A stretch of 11,633 nucleotides of DNA from an uncultured Faecalibacterium sp. (GTDB lineage: Bacteria > Bacillota > Clostridia > Oscillospirales > Ruminococcaceae): positions 1 through 11,633 of the forward strand of contig CALDNF010000182.1 in the NCBI GenBank assembly GCA_937917475.1. The letters are read 5' to 3'. A program made the translations under genes and the position numbers. How positions within the stretch are numbered: position 1 is the first letter of the stretch; every line of letters starts with the position of its first letter. Of the stretch, positions 1 to 6,462 are shown in pieces. The notes below the pieces were generated by a model. It searched no databases and was not told the DNA's origin. It saw nothing but the letters and a program-made list of their open reading frames with translations.

Positions 1-768
1 CACCAGCGACATGGAAAGGTTGGTCATCAGCTCCGAAGAACCGTTGATGCAGGCATTGAGCAGGACCCGGCCCTCAAATCTGGGCTTTACCAGATGCAGC
101 CGGCTGGATGTCTTCGGATCGAGGAAATAGAACACCGGCAGCACGCCGCCCACGATCTGGCTGATGAAGGTCGCAATGGCGGCACCCGCAACGCCCCAGC
201 CCAGAGCACCCACCAGCAGAACATCCAGCACCATATTGGTGCAGCCGGCTCCCACCGTAAAGGCAAAGCCCAGATTCGGCTTTTCCGCTGTCACAAAAAA
301 GCTCTGGAACAGATTCTGCAAAATAAAAGTAGGCAGCGACACCAGCAGGATGCGGCCATAGAGGAGAGCATACTCCAGCATCTCTCCTTTGGCACCCAGC
401 AGCACAGCCACCGGCCGGATGATGACAAGGCCCAGCACTGTCATCACCACACCCGCAGCAAACGCCACCCAGACAAACAGGCTGAAAAAGCGGTTTGCCT
501 TCTTCTCGTCGCCCTCACCCAGCGTGATGCCCACAATGGCACTGCCGCCGGTGCCCAGCATGAATCCCACGGTACCGATGAGCATGGGCAGGGGCATAAT
601 AAGGTTGACCGCCGCAAAGGCCGTCTTGCCCACAAAGTTAGAAACGCACAGGCCGTCCACGATGCCGTAAATGGAGGTAAACAGCATGGTGCCAATGCAG
701 GGCAGCACGAACCGCAGCAGGCGGGAATAATCAAAATGATCCGAAAGTTGAATCGTCTGCTTTGACAT
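1..768 (-). CDS. MATE-family multidrug/cation efflux transporter, N-terminal 256 codons (3' end outside window)
   Basis: The frame is open from an ATG at 768 to the window edge, so only the first 256 residues are visible; the family is usually about 440-460 residues. The protein starts MSKQTIQLSDHFDYSRLLRF and continues with about six hydrophobic helices. MATE hallmarks include the first-helix region (LPCIGTMLFTSIYGIVDG), GTGGSAIVGITLGEGD around residues 72-87, and LFQSFFVTAEKPNLGF around 153-168. MATE proteins export organic cations, drugs or metabolites across the cytoplasmic membrane using Na+ or H+ gradients; the substrate cannot be told here. The start is supported by AAAGGAG (complement of 774-780) five bases upstream. 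A strong promoter and a long foldable leader precede it, which suggests regulated expression. Family call is secure, function generic. Confidence 0.9.
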   Translation of the reverse strand, partial: MSKQTIQLSDHFDYSRLLRFVLPCIGTMLFTSIYGIVDGLCVSNFVGKTAFAAVNLIMPLPMLIGTVGFMLGTGGSAIVGITLGEGDEKKANRFFSLFVWVAFAAGVVMTVLGLVIIRPVAVLLGAKGEMLEYALLYGRILLVSLPTFILQNLFQSFFVTAEKPNLGFAFTVGAGCTNMVLDVLLVGALGWGVAGAAIATFISQIVGGVLPVFYFLDPKTSSRLHLVKPRFEGRVLLNACINGSSELMTNLSMSLV

Positions 769-797
769 AAACGCTCCTTTTGAAATTTGGATATAAA

Positions 798-899
798 AAG
801 GACCGGACAAGCCCCGCAGCGGGCACATCCCTCTTCTGCTGCCTGTTACGTCCAGCACAGCCTCCGGCAATGTGTCATGCGGCATCTTATCCGGCCCTT
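798..899 (-). promoter_or_regulatory. Candidate structured leader RNA of the MATE gene
   Basis: Between the promoter (936-964) and the MATE start lies a leader of about 160 nt. In the transcript, AAGGGCCGGATAAG (complement of 886-899) can pair with CTTGTCCGGTCCTT (complement of 798-811) over 14 positions with two G-U wobbles. This closes a domain of about 100 nt. Inside, three smaller hairpins can form: complement of 863-882 (weak), of 838-861 (about 7 pairs) and of 811-824 (GCCC...GGGC). The closing stem is followed directly by a U-rich run (complement of 791-798), so it could also act as a terminator. I could not match it to a riboswitch consensus I know. The pairing is seen in the sequence; regulation is inference. 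Confidence 0.4.
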
Positions 900-935
900 C
901 ATTACGTCGAAAAAGCCCTCCGATGAGCAAAAAAG

Positions 936-964
936 AGTATACCAAAGTTCATTTTTATTGTCAA
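936..964 (-). promoter_or_regulatory. SigmaA-type promoter of the MATE gene
   Basis: On the minus strand there is a perfect -35 TTGACA (959-964), a 17-base spacer, and a -10 TATACT (936-941). Transcription would start near 929, leaving a leader of about 160 nt before the MATE start codon at 768. Confidence 0.85.
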
Positions 965-1123
965 GCCGGACATTGCCCCGCCTTCTTTCCTCTCTTTCTC
1001 CCGGGGCAGCCCTTCTGCCGATCTCTTTGGCTCCGGAACCCCTTTATCGGAAAAGCTTTTTCTTTCCGAGACCGTCTTTCTGGGTGCAAAAAGGGTTCTT
1101 TTTGTCGAAACCGCCCGCAAACA
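965..1123. other. Non-coding stretch between divergent promoters, rich in inverted repeats
   Basis: The gap between the MATE start (768) and the AbrB-like start (1252) is 483 bases. The part between the two promoters holds no convincing gene; short frames on both strands lack ribosome sites and family resemblance. It contains several inverted repeats: TGCCCCG/CGGGGCA (974-980 with 1002-1008), CCGAT/ATCGG (1018-1022 with 1046-1050) and TCGGAAA/TTTCCGA (1047-1053 with 1063-1069). The last two share bases and exclude each other. A Spo0A-box-like sequence lies at 1101-1110. Confidence 0.5.
1101..1110. promoter_or_regulatory. Spo0A-box-like site upstream of the AbrB-like gene
   Basis: TTTGTCGAAA at 1101-1110 contains a perfect TGTCGAA (1103-1109), the core of the Spo0A box. 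It sits 14 bases upstream of the -35 element of the AbrB-like operon, roughly 53 bases before the expected transcription start. The match is seen; binding is inference. In Bacillus subtilis Spo0A represses abrB, which makes the location noteworthy, but a 7-base match can occur by chance. Confidence 0.45.
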
Positions 1124-1152
1124 TTGACGAACTCCCGATTTTTTTGTATACT
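1124..1152 (+). promoter_or_regulatory. SigmaA-type promoter of the AbrB-like gene and hydrolase
   Basis: There is a -35 TTGACG (1124-1129), a 17-base spacer and a -10 TATACT (1147-1152). Transcription would start near 1159, giving a leader of about 93 nt. That leader holds ACAATTT/AAATTGT (1171-1177 with 1200-1206), followed by a short T-run to 1210, and an outer TCCCTG/CAGGGA (1163-1168 with 1216-1221). These may be operator or attenuator elements. Confidence 0.8.
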
Positions 1153-1251
1153 AAGCAAGACGTCCCTGGCACAATTTTCCTGTCAAGTTTTAATTGCAGA
1201 AATTGTTTTTGAGGTCAGGGAGCAGTGTGTATATGATAAAGGAGAATGAAC

Positions 1252-1503
1252 ATGAAAACAACCGGTATCGTCCGTGGTGTGGATGCTCTGGGCCGAATCG
1301 TGCTTCCCAAGGAGCTGCGCACCAGTATGCGCCTGAACACAGACGCAAAGCTTGAGATCTTTGTGGATGGCGATTCCATCATCCTCAAAAAATACCGTCC
1401 CGCTGGCAGCTGCGATTTCTGCGGCGAAGTGGACGCCGATGCTGTCCAGTTTCAGGGTTACTGCATCTGCACGGCCTGCCGCAAAAAAATCGGTGCACTG
1501 TAA
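1252..1503 (+). CDS. AbrB/SpoVT-family transition-state regulator with C-terminal four-cysteine motif
   Basis: Residues 1-45 form the swapped-hairpin AbrB DNA-binding fold: TGIVRGVDALGRIVLPKELR is the family signature, followed by KLEIFVDGDSIILKKY. Such proteins bind as dimers or tetramers to AT-rich promoter DNA and control growth-phase genes. The C-terminal part carries CDFCGE and CICTACRKK, a CxxC...CxCxxC pattern that could bind zinc, as in other clostridial AbrB homologues. I chose the ATG at 1252, seven bases after GGAG (1241-1244); the ATG at 1246 is too close to that site. This gives 83 residues. The next gene begins 24 bases downstream and is very likely co-transcribed. Identity as the orthologue of Bacillus abrB is not shown. 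Confidence 0.88.
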   Translation: MKTTGIVRGVDALGRIVLPKELRTSMRLNTDAKLEIFVDGDSIILKKYRPAGSCDFCGEVDADAVQFQGYCICTACRKKIGAL

Positions 1504-1527
1504 CAACATCCAAAGGAGGGCCCTTTT

Positions 1528-2460
1528 ATGAGCCAGATGATCGATTTCACCTTTCCTTCCACCGTGCCGGGGCGGACGCTGCACGGCTTCCGCTGCCTGC
1601 CGGAAGGTGAGGTGAAAGCGGTGCTTCAATTGTCTCACGGCATGGTGGAGTTCATTGACCGTTACAAGCCGCTGGCGGAATATCTGGCCGGGCAGGGCAT
1701 CCTTGTCACCGGCCACGACCATCTGGGCCACGGCGGCTCCATCCGCACCAAGGCAGATTACGGCTATTTCGCCGAGCCGGACGGCAACCGGGCCGTGCTG
1801 GACGATCTTTATTCCGTAACCCTCCTCACCAAAAAGCTTTACCCCGGCGTTCCCTATTTCCTGTTAGGGCACAGCATGGGCTCTTTTTATGCCCGGCAGT
1901 ATCTCTGTGAACACGGCGACGAGCTGACCGGTGCCATCATCATGGGTACCGGCTATCAGCCCAAGGCACTGGTCACGCTGGCCCGGACGGTCTGCCGGGT
2001 ACTGGCCGTGTTCTTTGGCTGGCAGCACCGCAGCGAGCTGGTCAAGAATCTCTCCTTCCTTGGCTATAACAAGGGATTAGAGGGCCGCACTCCCCACGAC
2101 TGGCTCAATCGGGATCAGGCCGAGGTGGACAAGTACCGGGCCGACGAGCGGTGTATGTTCACCTTCACCCTCAATGCCTATTACAGTATGTTCACCGGCA
2201 TCCTCCGTCTTTACGACACCGATTTCCTGAACCGGATGCCCAAAGACCTGCCCCTGCTCTTTCTGGCCGGTGATGCCGACCCGGTGGGCGAACAGAGCAA
2301 AGGCGTGCAGCGGGCCATCGACAGCCTGAAAGCGGTAGGGGTGCAGAACATCGACCAGAAGTTCTACCCCGGAGCCCGGCACGAATTGCTGGTGGAGACC
2401 AATAAGCAGGAGGTCTTTGCCGACATCGGTCAGTGGCTTCTGGCGCACCTTCCCGAATAA
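1528..2460 (+). CDS. Alpha/beta hydrolase, monoacylglycerol-lipase / serine aminopeptidase S33 type
   Basis: A complete 310-residue cytosolic enzyme with no signal peptide. The nucleophile elbow is GHSMGS (Ser116), the acid lies in AGDADPVG (probably Asp251) and the base is His285 in PGARHE, in the usual triad order. LSHGMVEFIDRY near 36-47 and GHDHLGHG near 62-69 are typical of the lysophospholipase/monoacylglycerol lipase branch, which hydrolyses glycerol or lysophospholipid esters. Residues about 150-220 form the cap. The exact substrate cannot be inferred. An AAAGGAGG ribosome site lies 8-9 bases before the ATG. The gene is 24 bases behind the AbrB-like gene, with the same promoter upstream and a hairpin terminator downstream. 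Confidence 0.88.
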   Translation: MSQMIDFTFPSTVPGRTLHGFRCLPEGEVKAVLQLSHGMVEFIDRYKPLAEYLAGQGILVTGHDHLGHGGSIRTKADYGYFAEPDGNRAVLDDLYSVTLLTKKLYPGVPYFLLGHSMGSFYARQYLCEHGDELTGAIIMGTGYQPKALVTLARTVCRVLAVFFGWQHRSELVKNLSFLGYNKGLEGRTPHDWLNRDQAEVDKYRADERCMFTFTLNAYYSMFTGILRLYDTDFLNRMPKDLPLLFLAGDADPVGEQSKGVQRAIDSLKAVGVQNIDQKFYPGARHELLVETNKQEVFADIGQWLLAHLPE

Positions 2461-2469
2461 ACCAAAAAC

Positions 2470-2509
2470 GCCGCCCGGCGAGATGCAGCTGTATCTCTCG
2501 CCGGGCGGC
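2470..2509. terminator. Hairpin terminator shared by convergent genes
   Basis: A 14-bp perfect stem, GCCGCCCGGCGAGA (2470-2483) with TCTCGCCGGGCGGC (2496-2509), has a 12-base loop. On the minus strand it is followed by GTTTTTGG, so it best fits termination of the lipoprotein gene at 2526. On the plus strand the T-run is weaker (TGTTGGTT), but the stem lies just after the hydrolase stop and likely serves both. Confidence 0.85.
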
Positions 2510-2525
2510 TGTTGGTTCAATTAAT

Positions 2526-3125
2526 TCAGATCTTATTGGCCCTCTTCAGGATGAAGGTACGGGATTCGGTCTTTGCAAAGTAGGGAGTATACTTGATCTT
2601 GAGCTGCTCCCAATTGCTCGGAACCAGAGTATAAGCCCGGATGCAGCCGGTTGCGCCGGGTGCCAGATCATCCAGCACACCCCAGCTGATGGTGCCGGAA
2701 GCACCGGTCTTGTAGCCGATGTCTGCATGAGCCAGCTTGATGCCGTTATCACTGGTTATAATAAAGTCACTGTCGGCAAGGCCAGAATAGTTGTTGTTGT
2801 AAATTGCCTTGATGACTTCAGCCAGCTTGGTCTGGGTGGTGTTGCCCATCTTGATGGTTTTATCCGAAGTATTCTCAATGCCGATGCAGATGGAAATAAG
2901 GGTCTTGTCGTTGTAGTTGCCCACCATGCCGGAGATGGGGTCCTGCTCATAGCCCAGCAGCTTGACCTTGACGCCGCCCACTGTAGTTGCCTCATTCTGG
3001 CCATAGGTCTTGCCATCGCCGGTGCCGCCGTCGCTGCATCCTGCCAGGAGACCGCCTGCCGCTACCGCCAAAACGGTAACTCCGGCGCATTTCATAAAAT
3101 CTCTGCGAGTCATATCCAGTGCCAT
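2526..3125 (-). CDS. Lipoprotein with twin-arginine-like signal, DUF4352-like Ig-type domain
   Basis: The 199-residue product starts MALDMTRRDFMKCAG, has a hydrophobic stretch and the lipobox LLAGC with Cys30 as the lipidation site, followed by a short Gly/Ser/Asp-rich linker. TRRDFMK fits the twin-arginine (Tat) signal pattern, so it may be exported folded and then anchored to the outer face of the membrane. The mature part (about residues 45-195) is soluble and beta-rich, with LISICIGIENTSDKTIKMGN resembling the DUF4352/telomeric-repeat-binding-like Ig fold of Firmicutes lipoproteins; that match is from memory and tentative. No catalytic motif is visible. The start is supported by AGGAGG (complement of 3135-3140), nine bases upstream. 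It stands alone, with its own promoter and terminator. Confidence 0.8.
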   Translation of the reverse strand: MALDMTRRDFMKCAGVTVLAVAAGGLLAGCSDGGTGDGKTYGQNEATTVGGVKVKLLGYEQDPISGMVGNYNDKTLISICIGIENTSDKTIKMGNTTQTKLAEVIKAIYNNNYSGLADSDFIITSDNGIKLAHADIGYKTGASGTISWGVLDDLAPGATGCIRAYTLVPSNWEQLKIKYTPYFAKTESRTFILKRANKI

Positions 3126-3178
3126 AAAACAGTGCCTCCTTTTTCTTTATGTCAGTGTTTGTTTCTGGCTTTTTCTAT

Positions 3179-3200
3179 GGGAGATTCGTGAACATCTCCC
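3179..3200 (-). promoter_or_regulatory. Hairpin at the 5' end of the lipoprotein mRNA
   Basis: GGGAGAT (3179-3185) and ATCTCCC (3194-3200) form a 7-bp stem with an 8-base loop. It would lie within a few bases of the predicted transcript start (about 3203). It may stabilise the mRNA; no U-run follows closely enough for a clear terminator. Confidence 0.4.
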
Positions 3201-3209
3201 TCTGCCCTT

Positions 3210-3237
3210 ATCATACCAGATGCGGCGGAAAAAGCAA
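3210..3237 (-). promoter_or_regulatory. Probable promoter of the lipoprotein gene
   Basis: On the minus strand there is a -35 TTGCTT (3232-3237), a 16-base spacer and a -10 TATGAT (3210-3215). This predicts a start near 3203 and a leader of about 78 nt. Confidence 0.6.
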
Positions 3238-3422
3238 GCAATATTTTCCATCAAAAACCACGCATCTGCCCGCTTTTATACCAAATTCAAGTAAAATTTT
3301 TGATGTTTTCCGGCCTTAAAACCGCAAAGTCACACCCAAAAAGTCGAAAATTTCGGAACAGATGCACAAGGGATATATCCAACCCTTGTCTAAAAAGTAG
3401 AAAATCACTTTCGGGTGCAAAA
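3238..3422. other. AT-rich intergenic stretch with short repeats
   Basis: The gap between the lipoprotein (3125) and flippase (3484) genes is 358 bases and holds no supported gene. Beyond the lipoprotein promoter it contains a near-perfect direct repeat, AAAAAGTCGAAAAT (3338-3351) and AAAAAGTAGAAAAT (3392-3405), with TTCGG nearby each time. Between them is an inverted repeat, ACAAGGG/CCCTTGT (3366-3372 with 3383-3389). CACCC (3333-3337) and GGGTG (3413-3417) could close the whole segment. Function is unknown. Confidence 0.45.
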
Positions 3423-3456
3423 AACAGCCGCCGTGAGCAGTTTCACAGCGGCTGTT
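3423..3456. terminator. Strong bidirectional terminator after the flippase operon
   Basis: AACAGCCGC (3423-3431) pairs with GCGGCTGTT (3448-3456). Inside, GTGA (3433-3436) pairs with TCAC (3443-3446) after one mismatch. T-runs follow on both strands: TTTTTT on the minus strand (complement of 3419-3424) and TTTTTT on the plus strand (3459-3464). It lies 28 bases after the flippase stop and would end the minus-strand operon. Confidence 0.9.
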
Positions 3457-3483
3457 CGTTTTTTAAGCAACGCTTTCCGGCGT

Positions 3484-4980
3484 TCAGGCGGTTTTCTTTT
3501 TGCCCGCCCAGCGGTCTACGGCGTTGACAAAGGCTTTGCCCCGGCGTCCAAAGAGCTTGGGCAGGAGCAGGCGGGCCATCATCCAGACCCCGGCAAAGTT
3601 ATACAGGATAATGCCTGCGGTGATGATGCCGGTCCAGAGCCCGTAAAGCGGAGGTTCTGCCAGCAGGAGAAGGGCTTCGCCCGCCAGCACACCAAAGTTG
3701 ATGGCCACCCGGCCCGGGTGGATGCTCATGCCGATCATCTTATGGGCATCCAGTGCACGGAGAATGAACACGATCCCCAGTCCCAGGAAGGAAGCATAGG
3801 TGGCACCCACCGCACCCCACCAGAGGATGAAGAAATAGTTCATGATGCAGTTGCTCACCGCACCGGCCAGCATAGTAAAGAGGCTGTGGGTAGACTTTTT
3901 GTTGACGACATAGGCACTGTTCAGGAACTGGTTGAAGCAGCTGCAGGTGGACGCCAATGCAAGGAAGGGCACAAAGTGCCAGGAATAATAGTAGTTGGAC
4001 TTCATGATGTGCATGACCGGGCGGCAGAGCCAGATGATACCCGCCGCGCAGCAGAACAGCACACTGGAATAGGTTCGGAAGATCTTGGTAAAGAAGGCCG
4101 CTCTTCCCTCTTCTTCCGTCACAGCAGACAGCTGCCATGCATCGTAAAAGATCAGGCCAAGCGTGGTCAGGATAGTGGGCAGGAAGTAGCCGGTGGAAAG
4201 CAGGCCACTCCATGCCTCACCGCTGTGGCCGTCGATGCCGTCACACATTTCCCGGACAAAGAACAGGTCAGAAGCATTGATGACCCAGAAGCTGATCTGA
4301 GCCGGGATCATGGGCAGGGAGAATTTCAGCATCTGCTTCCAGAGATTTTTGTTCAGGCCCTTGAACTCCATATAGTTCCAGAGTTTCCCGGTGAAGCAGA
4401 GGAAGAGAACACTGACCAGATCGCCGCTGATGATGGCCAGCAGGTAGCCGTTGGCCCCCAGCTTGAACCCCACCAGATAGAGTACATAGAACATCAGAGT
4501 CGCAAAGGTGCACAGGATGCCGTCCACTGCCACCAGCTTATTCCACTGCCGGCTGCGCACGAACTGTGTGCAGAGGGTGCGCAGGCAGCTCATGAGGACA
4601 TAGATATAGATCAGCAGACCATACTGCCCCATATCGGGCAAATACCGGGCCACCGGCCAGCAGATCACCAAAATGCCAAAGCCGCCCAGAATGGTGAGCA
4701 GGCCGTTGGTGAACACCTGTTTTTCGCTGTTGCCCTTGTCCAGACCAAACCGGATGATGGCGTTGGACATCCCCATGGACACAAAGGGGATCAGCAGGTT
4801 TGCATACTGGCTCAGAATTTTGGCCAGACCAAGGTCGGAGATCTCGGCCATGGCGTAGGTCAGAAACGGCTGTACGATCAGCGTCAGCAGCTTGGATGAA
4901 AAGCTGGAGATGGCAAAGATCAGGGTATTTCCGGCCAGCTTGCTGTATTTATCGCTGCCGGAAGTTTTTTCACTCGACAA
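3484..4980 (-). CDS. MOP-superfamily polysaccharide/lipid-linked oligosaccharide flippase (Wzx/RfbX-like)
   Basis: A 498-residue, very hydrophobic protein with about 12-14 transmembrane helices, the size and layout of Wzx-type flippases. The N-terminus (KYSKLAGNTLIFAISSFSSK) matches the opening of this family, where an amphipathic start leads into helix 1. LMFYVLYLVGFKLGANGYLLA and LGLIFYDAWQLSA are typical. These proteins move undecaprenyl-linked sugar units, or peptidoglycan precursors in the MurJ branch, to the outer face of the membrane. No glycosyltransferases are nearby, so the cargo is unknown. The start codon is TTG (4978-4980), with a GGGAGG ribosome site nine bases upstream. It begins 28 bases after the metallopeptidase stop and is the last gene of the operon. 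A weak TTG start may lower its yield. Confidence 0.88.
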   Translation of the reverse strand: MSSEKTSGSDKYSKLAGNTLIFAISSFSSKLLTLIVQPFLTYAMAEISDLGLAKILSQYANLLIPFVSMGMSNAIIRFGLDKGNSEKQVFTNGLLTILGGFGILVICWPVARYLPDMGQYGLLIYIYVLMSCLRTLCTQFVRSRQWNKLVAVDGILCTFATLMFYVLYLVGFKLGANGYLLAIISGDLVSVLFLCFTGKLWNYMEFKGLNKNLWKQMLKFSLPMIPAQISFWVINASDLFFVREMCDGIDGHSGEAWSGLLSTGYFLPTILTTLGLIFYDAWQLSAVTEEEGRAAFFTKIFRTYSSVLFCCAAGIIWLCRPVMHIMKSNYYYSWHFVPFLALASTCSCFNQFLNSAYVVNKKSTHSLFTMLAGAVSNCIMNYFFILWWGAVGATYASFLGLGIVFILRALDAHKMIGMSIHPGRVAINFGVLAGEALLLLAEPPLYGLWTGIITAGIILYNFAGVWMMARLLLPKLFGRRGKAFVNAVDRWAGKKKTA

Positions 4981-5008
4981 GGGTATTTCCCTCCCTCAAT
5001 AAATTCCT

Positions 5009-5557
5009 TTATTTCAATAGGTCTCGCCGGGCTTTCCAGTCCGGCAGAAGCTTTTCCACTTCCGCCCAGAACGCCGGGCTGTGGTTGGGCACAAGAAAAT
5101 GGCAGTACTCATGTACCACCACATAGATCTGCGCAGCGGCAGGCATATTGTATAGCGAAAGGGCAAAGGTGATCTGCCGCCGGGCAGGCACGCAGACGCC
5201 CCAGCGGCTTTTCATTTGCCGCACTTTGATGAGCGGCTTCTGCCCGCCCAGCACCTCGGCAAAGACCGGGAACACCTGATCGCTCATGGCGGTAAAGTGG
5301 GCCAGAGCCGTTTCCTTGTCCGGCAGAGGGGTGCGCTCCATCTCCTCCCGCCGTGCTTTCTGCTTTGCCTGCGTCTTTCGGATCCAGTCGGCCCGCCGTG
5401 CCACAAAGCGATCGGCTTCCTCCCATGGAGTGCCCAGCGGGATGCTCATGACTACTGTGCCATCGGACCGGATGCGGAGATTCAGATTTTTCACCCGGCT
5501 GCGGTAGACATCATAAAAGATATCCCCCACATGGCGCATCATCACGCCCTGCGGCAT
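5009..5557 (-). CDS. YgjP/DUF45-type zinc metallopeptidase (M48-like)
   Basis: The visible zinc motif is HEYCH (His149, Glu150, His153), followed by PNHSPAFW (His159), the HExxH...NHS..FW pattern of the YgjP/WLM branch. KSRWGVC near residues 116-122 matches the conserved RWGxC strand upstream. The protein is cytosolic, about 182 residues; E. coli YgjP is of similar size. Family members are putative metalloproteases whose substrates are mostly unknown. The start is uncertain. The ATG at 5557 has GGAGGA nine bases upstream and overlaps the EamA gene. The ATG at 5542 forms a TGATG stop/start overlap with the EamA stop and would give 177 residues; 5539 is also possible. Overlap with EamA implies coupled translation. 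Confidence 0.85.
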   Translation of the reverse strand: MPQGVMMRHVGDIFYDVYRSRVKNLNLRIRSDGTVVMSIPLGTPWEEADRFVARRADWIRKTQAKQKARREEMERTPLPDKETALAHFTAMSDQVFPVFAEVLGGQKPLIKVRQMKSRWGVCVPARRQITFALSLYNMPAAAQIYVVVHEYCHFLVPNHSPAFWAEVEKLLPDWKARRDLLK

Positions 5558-6462
5558 TTCAGCCAGTCCTCCACCGGCAGCTGTGCCAGCACCACGGCGG
5601 CAAAGATCAGGGCACAGCCAAAGAACTCCCGCACCGAAAGGCTCTGATGCAGAATCATCCAGCCGCCCAGCGCACTGAATACGCTTTCCATGCACATGAT
5701 CAAGCTGGCAATGGCCGGGTGCAGGTCCCGCTGGCCGATGATCTGCAGGGTATAGGCCACACCGCTGGACAGCACACCACAGTAGAAGATAGGCAGTGCG
5801 TTCTCTGCAAACTGCACTGCGCTGGGCGACTCAAACAGGAAGGCGGCAATGCTGCTTTCCACTGCCACCACAAAGAACTGCAGCAGGCTCAGCCGCACGC
5901 CATCCACCATGGGGGAAAAATGATCGATGGACAGGATCTGGAAGCTGAACAGCACAGCGCAGAGCAGCAGCACAAGATCGCTGAGCCGGATGCCCTCAAA
6001 GCCGCCCTTCATGCAGAGCAGGTAAAGCCCCGCCACCGAGATGACCATGCTGACCCAGAGCCGGGGGCTGTTTTTCCGTCCCAGAGCCAGCCCGAACACC
6101 GGCACCAGCACCACATACATGGCCGTGATGAAGCCGGATTTTGCGGTGGAGTCCGGGTTGAGAGTGATGCCGATCTGCTGCGCCGCTGATGCCACGAACA
6201 GCAGGCTGCCGCAGATCAGGCTGGCACGGAGCAGAAGCTTCCGCTCTTCCCCCTTGGGCCAGCCGTAAGCCACCCCCTGCTTTTTGTGAATCCGGTCAAA
6301 GACATACACCGTGGGCAGCAGTACCACCACTGCCAGCCAGCTCCGCCCGGCCAGAAAGGAGTAAGCCCCCATCCCTGCCCCCATGCTCTGGGCCACGAAC
6401 GCCGTGCCCCAGATAAAGGAACAGAGAAGGAGGAGCAGTGAATTCTTGGTTTGTGTGTTCAT
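5542..6462 (-). CDS. EamA/DMT-superfamily metabolite transporter
   Basis: A complete 306-residue membrane protein with about ten helices arranged as two EamA repeats. The first holds the signature FIWGTAFVAQSMG near residues 16-28 and PDSTAKSGFITAMYVVLVPVFG near 103-124. The second begins about residue 160 and contains SSGVAYTLQIIGQRDLHPAIASLIMCMESVFSA, the usual second-repeat signature. Drug/metabolite transporters of this kind exchange or export amino acids, nucleosides or other small molecules; the substrate is not predictable. The ATG overlaps the stop of the upstream lipoprotein gene (TGATG at 6460-6464), and its end overlaps the metallopeptidase start. It is therefore the second gene of a translationally coupled operon. 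Confidence 0.9.
   Translation of the reverse strand: MNTQTKNSLLLLLCSFIWGTAFVAQSMGAGMGAYSFLAGRSWLAVVVLLPTVYVFDRIHKKQGVAYGWPKGEERKLLLRASLICGSLLFVASAAQQIGITLNPDSTAKSGFITAMYVVLVPVFGLALGRKNSPRLWVSMVISVAGLYLLCMKGGFEGIRLSDLVLLLCAVLFSFQILSIDHFSPMVDGVRLSLLQFFVVAVESSIAAFLFESPSAVQFAENALPIFYCGVLSSGVAYTLQIIGQRDLHPAIASLIMCMESVFSALGGWMILHQSLSVREFFGCALIFAAVVLAQLPVEDWLKCRRA

Noticed and set aside
94..765. 223-residue plus-strand frame opposite the MATE gene
   Set aside because: The composition is His/Gln-rich, typical of the complement of a membrane protein. The minus-strand MATE frame is open to the window edge and has a promoter and ribosome site.
798..899. Assignment of the MATE leader to a known riboswitch (TPP, SAM, cobalamin, guanidine, FMN)
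   Set aside because: I looked for the conserved cores of these classes and did not see them, so I left the RNA unnamed.
872..1249. Overlapping small plus-strand frames before the AbrB-like gene
   Set aside because: They lack ribosome sites, run through the promoter of the AbrB-like gene and encode unpatterned residues.
2433..3191. 252-residue plus-strand frame opposite the lipoprotein gene
   Set aside because: It crosses the shared terminator hairpin and the ribosome site of the minus-strand lipoprotein, and has no signal or family motif.
3415..4899. 494-residue plus-strand frame opposite the flippase
   Set aside because: It is a hydrophilic Gln/His/Asp-rich shadow of a membrane protein. 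The minus strand has clear transmembrane helices and an operon context.
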